NCBI GenBank assembly: GCA_021186555.1
Contig: JAJKFL010000012.1
Location: forward strand, 7,425,394 to 7,489,393
From: Reticulitermes speratus
Taxonomy: Eukaryota; Arthropoda; Insecta; Blattodea; Rhinotermitidae
Length of the DNA stretch: 64,000 nucleotides
Reading direction: 5' to 3'
A program made the position numbers and the translations under genes. Positions 51,650-64,000 of this stretch are shown here, in pieces. The notes below the pieces were generated by a model. The model did not search any database. It was not told where the DNA came from and saw only the letters and a list, made by a program, of their open reading frames with translations. Every line of letters starts with the position of its first letter. Within the stretch, counting starts at the first letter, position 1.

Positions 51650-54090
51650 CCAGCAATTTGTACCGACATGCGGGACTTAACAAAACCGTTAAAAAATTTC
51701 TGGTTTTGCTGAAAATGTCGCGAAAATTAATCCAAATATATTGTTTTATATTATAATAATTTTGGAATTATGAAGTAGCCTTTACGAAGTTAGGAAAGGA
51801 CGGTTTTTTTGTGGATATCAGGTCACTCCGACTCGGCCTGTCTTTTACCTAGTACCAGCGTCTAAATCATCTGTCAGATTTTCGTGAAATTCGGTGTAAC
51901 AATTCTTGACAAAAAGTTGTTGACACAGCTTAAGTTTCGTTAAAAATTTGGCGTTTTGACAGCCATACTTTAGATAAGAGCGTAAATTATTTCCTACATT
52001 TATTTTCCACATTCCATGACCGATCTTGGTGGCATTCGTTGCGGAAGAATTCCATGTAACGCCATTGACCGATAGTGATTTTCGTTAAAATCGATGCAAT
52101 AAACACCGTAATTTACTTGAGGCTTAACTGAAATTTTGCTCTTACCTTCTACATTTTCGTCTGTTTTAAATATAATTCGGTACATGGTATATCTACTAAG
52201 GTTTATTGAATTATTTTGGGTTTCGTGAAAATCGGAGAAGTGGAAGTCTTTGTTTACTTAAAAGCGTGAATGAAATTCTATCCGTATTTTCCTCATTTGC
52301 TGTCAGATTAGAAGACTTTCTGTACAAGAAACGTGCAAGTAATTCTTTAGAGTGTTTGTGTGTTTTGTGAATATCTGCGCGCAGGGAAGGAGACATGTTT
52401 TGTTATAGTCGTAATTACGCAAATTATATTATGCGTGTACCGTGAAATATAATGATATTTTGAAAATAAGAAATGATCTGGTAAAATATGTGTTCTTCTT
52501 CTCGAAGTACATCGTTTGCTGAGATGAACTGGGAATAAATAGCGACTATGGCCGAAGTAAATACATATGTGATCGAAACATGGCCCTTATATGGGCCTCA
52601 CAACCTTTATAATAAAAAATATTTTCTTTTTCCTTTCTGTAAATCCATACCTGATAATAGCATCTTAAATAGAAATAGACTTTATATTAAAAACACTAAT
52701 TTCTAAGAAACTCTTTAACACAGATGGTCCATTTATTGTGCGTCACTTTATCACTGGGCAACGTCAATGATGAATTGCTGCAAATTTATTTTAAATATCT
52801 GACTTTTCATAATACAACGTGACGTATTTTGATATATAATGATCACAATATTTTGTGGGTAATTTATCAATTCTGAGAACAATGGTACGTAAATTATACA
52901 GGATCCGCAAAATAAAGACGTCTAAGATTTGCGATTTTTATATGTTGGCAACATGCATATGAATGGCACACATCACTTCTATTTATTTCTCTCTTACTAA
53001 CACACTAAAAGAACTAACGCTTCTTTCTTCTGCTTGTGGGTTCCCTCTGCTTTCCCTGCATGGCCGGCACATAATAAGCTAACACGATCTGTACATCCAC
53101 ATGCATCCATTGCCAACCGGTGTCAGTTATACAGGCTATACTGCATTTATCTTTCGATTCTTATTCCGAAAATATCTTACGTAAAATTTGTATACTTTAA
53201 GTGAATATTAGACTAGGCCCGCATCTGATTTGTTATACTGGTTCAAATTTTATTTTTAGCACAACAGGGCTTACTTTACACAACTGTCAGATTATGCCCG
53301 TTGGTTCATTAACGTTTCGTGGATGGTAGATAAAAACATTGTATGTATGGCCATACATTTCGGATATGTGATAAAATTATCAATAACAAGACCGAAAATC
53401 GTGTACTCCGTGATTTAGTATGTCGGATTTGCCAAGGCCATCTTTATTTTCGAAATATCACACGGTTTGATGATACACGTAAGATGTAATTTTATTTACG
53501 CCCATAAGAAGTGTTCGTCCTTTCCTGCGCCGATTTTAACGAAACTCACAAATACTCGACAGCATTATGTGCACTTACCTTGTACCGAATGCCATTCAAA
53601 TTTGACAGGAACTGCGGGAATTATGTATAAAAATTAATTTGCACAGCTAAGTAAAGCATGACTTTTATTCCACCGACTTTTACGGGATTGAGGATAACTT
53701 TTTTAAATTTTTTGTGGAAATATCCTGTACTTAATATTATTCACATCCTCAAAAATGTAGAAAATAGACCAAATTTATTTTACGCTTTCAGTAAATATCG
53801 GTTTCCCTGCATACAATTTTATAAAACTCACACGTATTCAGCTGCGTTAAGTGAAAATTTTCTATACCGAATTTCATCTAAATCGGTAAAGAATTGTGGA
53901 CAGTAGTGTAGAAATTCCTTTACGCCCTAAAGTAAAGTACGACTGTCACTGAGCCGGTTTTTACGAAACAGGCTGATCCGACAACCTTCTGTAGAGAACT
54001 TCTCTACTAAATTTCGTGAAAATCCGAGGAATGGTTTAGTCTAAGGTGTTAGGCCATAGACAGACGGACAGGCGTCGTCTCCACGTAGCG
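51650..54090 (+). repeat. Loosely repeated TTTCGTGAAAATCGG-type sequence
   Basis: Related phrases recur: GATTTTCGTGAAATTCGGTG (51882), TTTTCGTTAAAATCGATGC (52079), GGTTTCGTGAAAATCGGAG (52220), CGATTTTAACGAAACTCAC (53531), TTTATAAAACTCACACG (53819), CGAATTTCATCTAAATCGG (53868), AAATTTCGTGAAAATCCGAG (54010), ending ATAGACAGACGGACAGGCG (54055). Spacings are irregular. Some instances face the other strand. ORFs inside are short and overlapping. Confidence 0.5.
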
Positions 54091-54969
54091 CATTCTTTAT
54101 TTTATTCGTAACGAAGGGATAATGAAACGCAAGAAAAGTTTTATCATCGTAGCAAAATGTAGGTATCCTTCAATACGGCGTTGGCCATTCACAATTTGGA
54201 AACGCTTCTCGTCGCCAAAATTTCCACAATAGAATATCAGCACAAACTTAATACCAGTGCCTTGTCACGCAATCACAATGCTCTGATACTTTTCATATTT
54301 TCATCATTGAGTCTCCGAAATTTCAGCGTCATAAAGTCTGTCATTATACCCAACCGAGAGTCAGTTTAATCACGTTTACTCCCCCCACAACTTTATCCGA
54401 AATATACTGTTTTGTCTTCCAATTTTGTTTAACACGAAATTTTCTAAACAAAATTTTGTCTAAACTGACAGTTTCAACTTTCGTGAATTTAGCCTCCTCA
54501 TCCCCCCCCCCCCCTCAAACACAATAATCTTAAGTTAAGGGAAGGAGTGGCTGTTGAATCACGTGACATTTACTCCTGATCAAGCTGGGGTTTTCAAAGC
54601 TAGAAAAAGAGTGGCTAATATTTTCGGGACTAAAACACGTGAGGGCAAATATTTTTGAGCTGAAAAGTCAAATATTCTGCTGTAGATATTTGGGAAGGAA
54701 TTCAGCTGTATATATAGGAAATGCTTGTAGTTGAAAATCATAAAAATGGGGGCATTGAGAAAATAAGTAGTTGTGTAAAATCAATGCATAAGAAAAAAAT
54801 CTGTTGTTAGGTGTGGCGAGAAAAAGTTATCCAGATTTGCCATGCAAATACGACGATACCGTAATGTGGCTCCAGTACCTACATATTTCATAAATTTATT
54901 TATGTTGAGATATATTATGTATAAGGGTTATCTGGAATAGGAGGGTTAATTATCTATCAGTGATTTAAG
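54091..54969. other. No gene recognised; C13 run
   Basis: C13 at 54502-54514. The 62-codon ORF at 54181 has no domain. From 54900 sequences resembling the satellite begin (GGAATAGGAGGGTTAATTAT). Confidence 0.4.
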
Positions 54970-57900
54970 ATACTTAATGTAGGATGGGCTTCATGCCTGT
55001 GAATAGAGGGTTATTTATGTAGGATGGCTTATGCCTGTGAATAGGAGGGTTATTTATGTAGGATGGGCTTCATGCTGTGAAAGGAGGGTTATTTAGTAGG
55101 ATGGGCTTCATGCCTTGAAATAGGAGGGTTATTTATGTAGGATGGGCTTCATGCTGTGAATAGGAGGTTATTTATGTAGATGGGCTTCATGCCTGTGAAT
55201 GGAGGTTATTTGTGTAGGAGGCTTCATGCCTGTGAATAGAGGGTTATTTATGTAGGATGGGCTTCATGCCTGTGAATAGAGGGTTATTATGTAGGATGGG
55301 CTTCATGCCTGTGAATAGAGGGTTATTTTGTAGGATGGGCTTCATGCCTGAATATGAGGGTTATTTATGTAGGATGGGCTTCATGCCTGTGAATAGAGGG
55401 TTATTTATGTAGGATGGGCTTCATGCCTGTGAATAGGAGGGTTATTTATGTAGGATGGGCTTCATGCCTGTGAATAGAGGTATTTAAGTAGGATGGGCTT
55501 CATGCCGTGAATAGGAGGTATTTGTGTAGGATGGCTTCATGCCTGTGAATATGAGGGTTATTTATGTAGGATGGGCTTCATGCCTGTGAATATGAGGGTT
55601 ATTTATGTAGGATGGGCTTCATGCCTGTAATAGGAGGGTTATTTATGTAGGATGGGCTTCATGCCTGTGAATAGAGGGTATTTATGTAGGATGGGCTTCA
55701 TGCCTGTGAATAGGAGGGTTATTTGTGTAGGATGGGCTTCATGCCTGTGAATAGAGGGTTATTATGTAGGATGGGCTTAATGCCTGTGGAATATGAGGGA
55801 TTTATTTAGGTAGGATGGGCTTCATGCCTGTGAATAGAGGGTTATTTATGTAGGATGGGCTTCATGCTTTTTTTTTAATGGGCTCAGCGGAATATGAGGG
55901 TTATTTATGTAGGATGGGCTTCATGCCTGTGATAATAGGGGTTATTTATGTAGGATGGGCTTCATGCCTGTGAATATGAGGGTTATTTATGTAGGATGGG
56001 CTTCATGCTGTGAATATGAGGGTTATTTATGTAGGATGGGCTTCATGCCTGTGAATAGGGGGTTAGTTTAATGTAGGATGGGCTTCATGCCTGTAATGGG
56101 GGTTATTTATGTAGATGGGCTTCATGCCTGTGAATGGAGGGTTATTTATGTAGGATGGGCTTCATGCCTGTGAATAGGAGGTTATTTATGTAGATGGGCT
56201 TCATGCCTGTGAATAGGAGGGTTATTTATGTAGGATGGGCTTCATGCCTGTGAATATGAGGTTTATTTATGTAGGATGGGCTTCATGCCTGTGAATAGGA
56301 GGGTTATTATGTAGGATGGGCTTCATGCCTGTGATATGAGGGATTTTTATGTAGGATGGGCTTCATGCCTGTGATAGATTATTATGAGGAGGGTTGTTAA
56401 TAGTTATTTGTAGGATGGGCTTCATGCCTGTGAATAGGAGGGTATTTATATGGTAGGATGGGCTTCATGCCTGTGAATAGGAGGGTTATTTATGTAGGAT
56501 GGGCTTCATGCCTGTGATGAGGTAATAGGAGGGTTCATTTGTATGTATTGTAGGATGGGCTTCATGCCTGTGAATATGAGGGTTATTTATGTAGGATGGG
56601 CTTCATGCCTGTGAATAGGAGGGTTATTTTGTAGGATGGGCTTCATGCCTGTGAATAGAGGGTTATTTATGTAGGATGGGCTTCATGCCTGTGAATAGAG
56701 GGTTATTTATGTAGGATGGGCTTCATGCCTGTGATAGAGGGTTATTTTGTAGGATGGGCTTCATGCCTGTGAATAGGAGGGTTATTTATGTAGGATGGGC
56801 TTCATGCCTGTGAATATGGAGGGTTATTTATGTAGGATGGGCTTCATGCCTGTGAATAGGAGGGTTATTTATGTAGGATGGGCTTCATGCCTGTGAATAG
56901 GAGGGTTATTTTATGTAGGATGGGCTTCATGCCTGTGAATAGGAGGGTTATTTATGTAGGATGGGCTTCATGCCTGTGAATAGGAGGGTATTTATGTAGG
57001 ATGGGCTTCATGCCTGTGAATAGGAGGGTTATTTATGTAGGATGGGCTTCATGCCTGTGAATAGAGGGTTATTTATGTTAGGATGGGCTTCATGCCTGTG
57101 AATAGGAGGGTTATTTATGTAGGATGGGCTTCATGCCTGTGAATAGGAGGGTATTTATGTAGGATGGGCTTCATGCCTGTGAATATGAGGGTTATTTATG
57201 TAGGATGGGCTTCATGCCTGTGAATAGAGGGTTATTTATGTAGGATGGGCTTCATGCCTGTGATAGAGGGTTATTTATGTAGGAGGGCTTCATGCCTGTG
57301 AATAGGAGGGTTATTTATGTAGGATGGGCTTCATGCCTGTGAATAGAGGGTTATTTATGTAGATGGGCTTCATGCCTGTGATATGAGGGTTATTATGTAG
57401 GATGGGTTATGCCTGTGAAAGGAGGGTTATTTTGTAGGATGGGCTTCATGCCTGTGAATAGGAGGTTATTTATGTAGGATGGGCTTCATGCCTGTGATAG
57501 AGGGTTATTTAGTAGGATGGGCTTCATGCCTGTGAAATGAGGGTTATTTAGTAGGATGGGCTTATGCCTGTGAATGAGGGTTATTTGTAGGATGGGCTTC
57601 AGCCTGTGAATAGAAGGTTATTTGTTAGGATGGGCTTCATGCCTGTGAATTGAGGGTTATTTATGTAGGATGGGCTACATGCCTGTGAATAGAGGGTTAT
57701 TTTGTAGGATGGGCTTCATGCCTGTGAATAGAGGGTTTTATGTAGGATGGGCTTCATGCCTGTGAATAGAGGTTATTTATGTAGGATGGGCTTCATGCCT
57801 GTGAAAGAGGGTTATTTGTGTAGGATGGGCTTCATGCCTGGAATAGGAGGGTTATTTATGTAGGAGGGGCTTCATGCCTGTGAATATGAGGTTTATTTTG

Positions 57901-60900
57901 TAGGATGGGCTTCATGCCTGTGAATAGGAGGGTTATTTATGTAGGATGGGCTTCATGCCTGTGATAGGAGGGTTATTTATGTAGGATGGGCTTCATGCCT
58001 GTGAATATGAGGGTTATTATGTAGGATGGGCTTCATGCCTGTGAATAGGAGGGTTATTTATGTAGGATGGGCTTCATGCCTGTGAATAGGAGGGTTATTT
58101 ATGTAGGATGGGCTTCATGCCTGTGAATAGGAGGGTTATTTATGTAGGATGGGCTTCATCCCGTGAATAGAGGGTTATTTATGTAGGATGGGCTTCATGC
58201 CTGTGAATATGAGGGTTATTTAGTAGGATGGGCTTCATGCCTGTGAATAGGAGGTTATTATTAGGATGGGCTTATGCTGTGAATAGAGGGTTATTTATGT
58301 AGGATGGGCTTCATGCCTGTGAATAGAGGGTTATTTGTAGGATGGGCTTCATGCCTGTGATAGGAGGGTTATTTATGTAGGATGGGCTTCATGCCTGTAA
58401 TAGGAGGGTTATTTATTAGGATGGGCTTCATGCCTGTGAATAGGAGGGTTATTTATGTAGGAGGGCTTCATGCCTGTGTATATGAGGGTTATTTATGTAG
58501 GAGGGCTTCATGCCTGTGAATAGGAGGGTTATTTATGTAGGATGGGCTTCATGCCTGTGAATAGGAGGGTTATTTGTGTAGGATGGGCTTCATGCCTGTG
58601 AATAGGAGGGTTATTTATGTAGGATGGGCTTCATGCCTGTGAATATGAGGGTTATTTACGTAGGATGGGCTTCATGCTGTAAATAGGAGGGTTATTTACG
58701 TAGGATGGGCTTTATGCCTGTGAATTGAGGGTTATTTATGTAGGATGGGCTTTGCCTGTGAATAAAAGGGTTATTTGTGTAGGATGGGCTTCATGCCTGT
58801 GAATTTGAGGGTTATTTATGTAGGATGGTTCATGCCTGTGAATAGAGGGTTATTATGTAGGATGGGCTTCATGCCTGTGAATAGAGGGTTATTATGTAGG
58901 ATGGGCTTCATGCCTGTGAATGTGAGGTTTATTTATGTAGGATGGGCTTCATGCCTGTGAACAGGAGGGTTATTTGTGTAGAATGGGCTTCATGCCTGAG
59001 AATAGGAGGGTTATTTATGTAGGATGGGCTTCATGCCTGTGAATATGAGGTTTATTTATGTAGGATGGGCTTCATGCTGTGAATAGGAGGGTTTTTATGT
59101 AGGATGGGCTTCATGCCTGTGGAATATGAGGGATATTTATGTAGGATGAGCTTCATGCCTGTGAATATGAGGGTTATTTATGTAGGATGGGCTTCATGCC
59201 TGTGAATAGGAGGGTTATTTATGTAGGATGGGCTTCATGCCTGTGAATAGGAGGGTTATTTATGTAGGATGGGCTTCATGCCTGTGAATAGGAGGGTTAT
59301 TTATGTAGGAAGGGCTTCATGCCTGTGAATAGGATGGGTTATTTATGTAGGAGGGCTTCATGCCTGTGAATAGGAGGGTTATTTATGTAGGAAGGGCTTC
59401 ATGCCTGTGAATAGGAGGGTTATTTATGTAGGATGGGCTTCATGCCTGTGAATAGGAGGTTATTTATGTAGGATGGGCTTCATGCCTGTGAATAGGAGGG
59501 TTATTTATGTAGGATGGGCTTCATGCCTGTGAATAGGAGGGTTATTTATGTAGGATGGCTTCATGCCTGTGAATAGGAGGGTTATTTATGTAGGATGGGC
59601 TTCATGCCTGTGAATAGGAGGGTTATTTATGTAGGATGGGCTTCATGCCTGTGAATAGGAGGGTTATTTATGTAGGGATGGCTTCATGCCTGTGAATAGG
59701 AGGGTTATTTTATAGGATGGGCTTCATGCCTGTGAATATGAGGGTTATTTATGTAGGATGGGCTTCATGCCTGTGAATGGAGGGTTATTTAGTGGGATGG
59801 GCTTCATGCCTGTGAATAGGAGGGTTATTTATGTAGGATGGGCTTCATGCCTGTGAATAGGAGGTTATTTATGTAGGATGGGCTTCATGCCTGTGAATGG
59901 AGGGTTATTTATGTAGGATGGGCTTCATGCCTGTGAATAGGAGGGTTATTTATGTAGGATGGGCTTATGCCTGTGAATAGGAGGGTTATTTATGTAGGAT
60001 GGGCTTCATGCCTGTGAATAGGAGGGTTATTTATGTAGATGGGCTTCATGCCTGTGAATAGGAGGGTTATTTATGTAGGATGGGCTTCATGCCTGTGATA
60101 GGAGGGTTTTTATGTAGGATGGGCTTCATGCCTGTGAATAGGAGGTTATTTTGTAGGATGGCTTCATGCCTGTGAATGGGGTTATTTATGTAGGATGGGC
60201 TTCATGCCTGTGAATAGGAGGGTTATTTATGTAGGATGGGCTTCTCCTGTGAATAGGAGGGTTTTTATGTAGGATGGGCTTCATGCCTGTAATTGAGGGT
60301 TATTATGTAGGATGGGCTTCATGCCTGTGATAGGAGGGTTTTTATGGTAGTGTATGAGGTTGGGTCTTCATGCCTGTAGATTAGGGTGGGTTATGTAGGG
60401 ATAATGGGCTTCATGCTGTGAATAGAGGGTATTTATGTAGGATGGGCTTCATGCCTGTGAATATGAGGGTTATTTATGTAGGATGGGCTTCATGCCTGTT
60501 AATAGGAGGGTTATTTATGTAGAATTTGCTTCATGCCTGTGAATAGGAGGGTTATTTATGTAGGATGATCTTCATGCCTGTGAATAGGAGGGTTATTTAT
60601 GTAGGATGGGCTTCATGCCTTTGAATAGGAGGGTTATTTATGTAGGATGGGCTTCATGCCTGTGAATAGGAGCGTTATTTATGTAGGATGGGCTTCATGC
60701 CTGTGAGTAGGAGGGTTATTTATGTAGGATGGGCTTAATGCCTGTGAATATGAGGGTTATTTATGTAGGATGGGCTACATGCCTGTGAATAGGAGGGTTA
60801 TTTGTGTAGGATGGGCTTCATGCCTGTGAATAGGAAGGTTATTTATGTAGGATGGGCTTTATTCCTGTGAATAGGAGGGTTATTTATGTAGGATGGGCTT

Positions 60901-61345
60901 CATGCCTGTGAATATGAGGGTTATTTATGTAGGATGTGCTACATGCCTGTGAATAGGAGGGTTATTTGTGTAGGATGGGCTTCATGCCTGTGAATAGGAA
61001 GGTTATTTATGTAGGATGGGCTTCATGCCTGTGAATAGGAGGGTTATTTATGTAGGATGGGCTTCATTCCTGTGAATATGAGGGTTATTTATGTAGGATG
61101 GGCTTCATGCCTGTGAATGGGAGGGTTATTTTTGTAGGATGGGCTTCATGCCTGTGAATAGGAAGGTTATTTTTGTAGGATGGGCTTCATGCCTGTGAAT
61201 AGGAAGGTTATTTATGTAGGATGGGCTTCATGCCTGTTAATAGGAGGGTTATTTATGTAGGATGGGCTTCATGCCTGTGAATAGGAGGGTTATGTATGTA
61301 GGATGGGCTTCATGGCTGTGAATAGGAGGGTTATTTATGTAGTAT
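54970..61345 (+). repeat. 6.4-kb minisatellite, 41-bp unit, about 150 copies
   Basis: The unit is TAGGATGGGCTTCATGCCTG then TGAATAGGAGGGTTATTTATG (41 bp). Two main subtypes differ at GAATAGGAGGG versus GAATATGAGGG. From about 55,000 to 60,430 many units carry 1-3 bp deletions or insertions, often in G, T or A runs. From 60,440 onward units are full length and vary mainly by substitutions. Because 41 is not a multiple of three, no frame stays open; the ORF at 58775 is an artefact. No coding or RNA role is evident. Confidence 0.97.
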
Positions 61346-61562
61346 GGTCTTCACGCCCGGGAATAGGAGCGTTAAATATTTTTATAACGTGCATTTTGAA
61401 ATATATTTATGTAGGAGGGGATTTATGCCTTGAAACAGGAGCGTTAAATATTTATATAACGTGTATTATGAAATATATTTATATACGAAGGACTTAATGC
61501 CCGGGAGTAGGAAGGTTAATTATTTACGTAAATGTATTGTGAACTATATTTATGTAGGAAAG
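61346..61562 (+). repeat. Long-form satellite units at the array edge, about 80 bp
   Basis: Two to three diverged units keep the satellite frame (TATTTATGTAGGAGGGGATT, GAAACAGGAGCGTTAAATAT) but add about 35-40 bp (ATATAACGTGTATTATGAAA) before the next TATTTATGTAGG. They may represent the ancestral unit from which the 41-bp form arose by deletion. Confidence 0.75.
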
Positions 61563-61712
61563 GCTTTAGCTGGAGGGCCACCCCTTGTCGGCTGTCCGCG
61601 ACTGCTTATTCAATATATTCGCAGCTATTCTCCGTATCCGGAGGCCGTGCTTCCATCCGCAACCCGAGGACGCGCCATGCAGTGATGACAGGGACCCACT
61701 TATCATGGGAAT
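61563..61712 (+). repeat. Copy of the LEDHxLSAVRxC dispersed repeat
   Basis: GGCTGTCCGCGACTGCTTAT, TCAATATATTCGCAGC and CCGCAACCCGAGGACGCGCC, then TGATGACAGGGACCCACTTA, match 28970-29110 in order. It abuts the end of the satellite. Confidence 0.7.
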
Positions 61713-63965
61713 GTTATGATTCCATAATTTAATGTATCCCCTTGTGAATAGTTCTCCTCACAAAATTCTCTATGCGTATCGTGTTTAAAATCGAGAAACT
61801 CTTTCAGGTGAAAATAAAAATCGTTTTATTTGGGCGCATGTCAATTAAGTTAAGGTAACACGTAGTTGTACTTCTTAAGCTCATTTAGTAGACCTGCGAG
61901 ACCTTTTGTTCAGCAGCCTGTTTTTACGAAGTAATATATTGTTAGAGTTTCTAATTAACTCCGATATTTCTATACAACCTGGCGATTATTAATGACTAAA
62001 ATTAATTCACTAAACTCACTTATAACGATTTTATACACGTCGAAATTAAAGCCTGTAAAAATTACTCTTTAATACACAAAATTAATGTGAGAATCATCTG
62101 GTAACAACTACACGCATTTTAAACTTCGAGTTCAGTATTAATTTTTAAAACAGTCAGTGACAAATTTCGACATACACCGGCTTTTCTCTAAATCCTTTGC
62201 TATTGGAGAGTGTCACGTTAAAATTTCGGAAAAACGCACGCGCAGTCGGCAGCTAACCTCTGGTTTAATTGCATTTTTTTTTACTTTCGGGAGTGTTTGT
62301 ACACCGAATATAAAAATTCTTACGTTTGCGAGAGTGTTTGTGTAGTGAATAAAAATTATTATGCAGCTAATTTTTAATGTGTGTTACGTTCTTCGTGGTT
62401 TTGAATAGTGTTTTTTCAGTGATTAGTTTCTGTCGAGTGAACCCGTAGAAACTTTGTTTTCGTTTTGATCGTTCAATGTCTAATTATTGTGATGTGATTA
62501 CGAAAGCGTCTGCGACGACCTCGTAAGTGCCAGTGTTATTGATATGGCAGTGATAGTGCTACAATGGCAAGTGCTGTGATTGTGTCAACGGTTACAAAAA
62601 TCCCAAGGACTGCAGCAGTATTCATCCGTAGCAGAACCTCGAACCCAGGACCAAGTGACGAGGAGCAACGCACAAACCGTAACGTTACCGATGCTCACAC
62701 ATTCATATTTTAGACACGCTTGTGTGAACGTGGTGTGAATGCGTTCTATAATTTCAGCCCACAATTCAGCATTTGGAGCAGCCATCGAGGGACAAACCAA
62801 AGGTAGGTCCTGGATATCGAGGGACAGCAACGTGATGGACATCGACGGACACGAATGGAAGGTTGGTCGTGTGAGTTGTTACGAATGAAAGAGTGAAAAC
62901 GCATTAGTAGATCTTACATTTCAGGTGCCTCTAAAGTCACTGAATTATCGTCGTCGGCGGCGTCATGTTTTGAAATACACAAATACAACTAACTAATATA
63001 ACTAATGTAATCGTTAGCAGTCGAACAAGTGACCGTATTAGAACGCGATTGAACTGATTGGCGTTGGACGTTTCTGCGAATAGTCGCCAGGCTGCGTTAC
63101 TCTTCGGCAGGTTTCTTTTTACAGTGGCGTATTTCTTTCCACAACCCTGAAAGCAAAAAATAGGAATGCAGTTCACAGGACCGCGCTTGCGTTAGCGTCT
63201 GATTTCCGAAATGAATGTAGCGTCCTTCGAACACGATATATTTGATTTGCGGTTTTCAATAGAAGAAGAAGAAGAAGTCCACGGTTTTTTTGCTGATGCT
63301 GCTGTCACGCGCACTGAAAGAAGCGCCGGTTTAAGGCGATAAATGCACGTTGCACTTTAAGCCCAAGAATATGTCGATTTTGTATTTTTTTCTGACGAGT
63401 AACGGTAACTTTGTGTGAAATGATAATTTTCGCTTTTTTCATATACCGTGTGTTTGTTTTCATCCGCAACAGTCGACGATATGCCTTTGTGTTTAAATGG
63501 TCATTGCTTGATCCTTTTCTGAAAAGGATTGTATATGTAATGAACCAAAAATACAAAGCACTCATTCACATCTACATTTTCCATGAATATTAGTGCGTCG
63601 CATACTGAATCAAGAATTGTACTTTACAAGTCCTCGTTGTATGAGAAGATGAAGAACAATGAAGTACAAGGACACTGACAGCACAGGTAATTGTTCAGCA
63701 TTTCCAATTTCCTTATTTACTGACTGTACTTATTACTGTTTTTACTTGTTCCATGACTGTACGTGTTATGTTTTTACTAATTGTGTCCTTTTGTGTTTTT
63801 TTTTTGCTTTTTTTTTGGGTCTCTTTTCAGGTCCCGCTCATATCCTGTGCCTCACCGTGGCGAGCGGGTGAAACAAGGAACGGTGCATCCCCGAAATATT
63901 TCCGTTATTACTTACAAACCTTTTTGTCATTTTATATATTGCGTCACGATTACGTTGGTATTATT
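61713..63965. other. Unassigned, mostly unique-looking DNA
   Basis: No SINE or retroelement was found. A GC-moderate block at 62560-62880 is covered by an 85-codon minus ORF (SITLLSLDIQDLPLVCPSMA onward) of unknown nature. Splice-like sites exist at 63688 (CAGCACAG/GTAATT) and 63830 (T-rich tract, CTCTTTTCAG), joining a short frame that soon stops. This is too weak to call a gene. Confidence 0.35.
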
Positions 63966-64000
63966 GCAGGGGAGACCTGAGGGGAAGGAGACCACTTGGA
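63966..64000 (+). pseudogene. RTE-like non-LTR fragment entering from the right edge
   Basis: GGGGAGACCTGAGGGGAAGG then AGACCACTTGGA equals the reverse complement of 30742-30775 ([11 protein letters not shown] region). The element continues beyond the window on the plus strand. Confidence 0.75.

Noticed and set aside
58775..58960. 61-codon frame MGFMPVNRGLLCR repeated
   Set aside because: A by-product of the 41-bp satellite; the frame stays open only because of local single-base deletions.
54970..61345. CRISPR array
   Set aside because: There are no spacers; whole 41-bp units are repeated, and the context is eukaryotic.
63659..63871. Two-exon gene with donor CAGCACAG/GTAATT and acceptor CTCTTTTCAG
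   Set aside because: The join gives only about 23 residues before a stop, and the next acceptor-like site borders a retroelement fragment. No independent support.

Overview
This is a eukaryotic, insect-type genomic window made almost entirely of interspersed repeats and satellites. It shows no operons, no ribosome-binding sites and no long intact reading frame; the longest open frame is 153 codons and looks spurious. Dense tRNA-derived SINEs, decayed non-LTR retrotransposons, hAT and mariner remnants, and the translated repeat phrases '[15 protein letters not shown]' and '[18 protein letters not shown]' suggest a cockroach. Periplaneta americana is my best guess. This is inference from remembered repeat families and was not searched.

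Layout. 1-880: an inverted-repeat element carrying hammerhead-ribozyme-like arms with a SINE nested inside. 900-2100: SINEs. 2599-3957: a hAT-like remnant, a 26-bp minisatellite that appears to grow from its right end, and a 319-bp hAT MITE inside that array. 4807-5315: a second hAT MITE with an 8-bp target duplication. 7612-8178: an internally deleted mariner-type transposon with 33-bp perfect inverted repeats; its 77-bp MITE relative is at 46715. 8.3-31 kb: a mosaic of four tRNA-SINE families (called A, B, C and D here), hammerhead-bearing inverted repeats, palindromes and 3' ends of RTE-like non-LTR elements. 31.4-44.3 kb: AT-rich and free of SINEs, with three copies of a CR1/Jockey-like element (SGNH-esterase, endonuclease and RT parts still readable), one large RTE-like copy, and one convincing splice-bounded candidate exon at 33423-33546. 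44.3-50.7 kb: nested SINEs and retroelement ends. 50.7-54.9 kb: mostly unassigned AT-rich DNA with a recurring 'TTTCGTGAAAATCGG'-type repeat. 54.97-61.34 kb: a 6.4-kb array of about 150 copies of a 41-bp minisatellite. 61.5-64 kb: unique-looking AT-rich DNA ending in another RTE-like fragment.

Most notable: at least seven sites in six separate elements match the hammerhead ribozyme core (CTGANGA, a stem-loop, GAAAC, a tiny helix III, then an NUH cleavage site, with flanking arms that pair as helix I). Most sit in inverted arms of elements that share outer tags (a TTTGTTGG-like motif, then ATGCACGGTG). Known biology points to Penelope-like retroelements or their non-autonomous 'retrozyme' derivatives. 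No Penelope RT or GIY-YIG frame lies between the arms, so these look non-autonomous.
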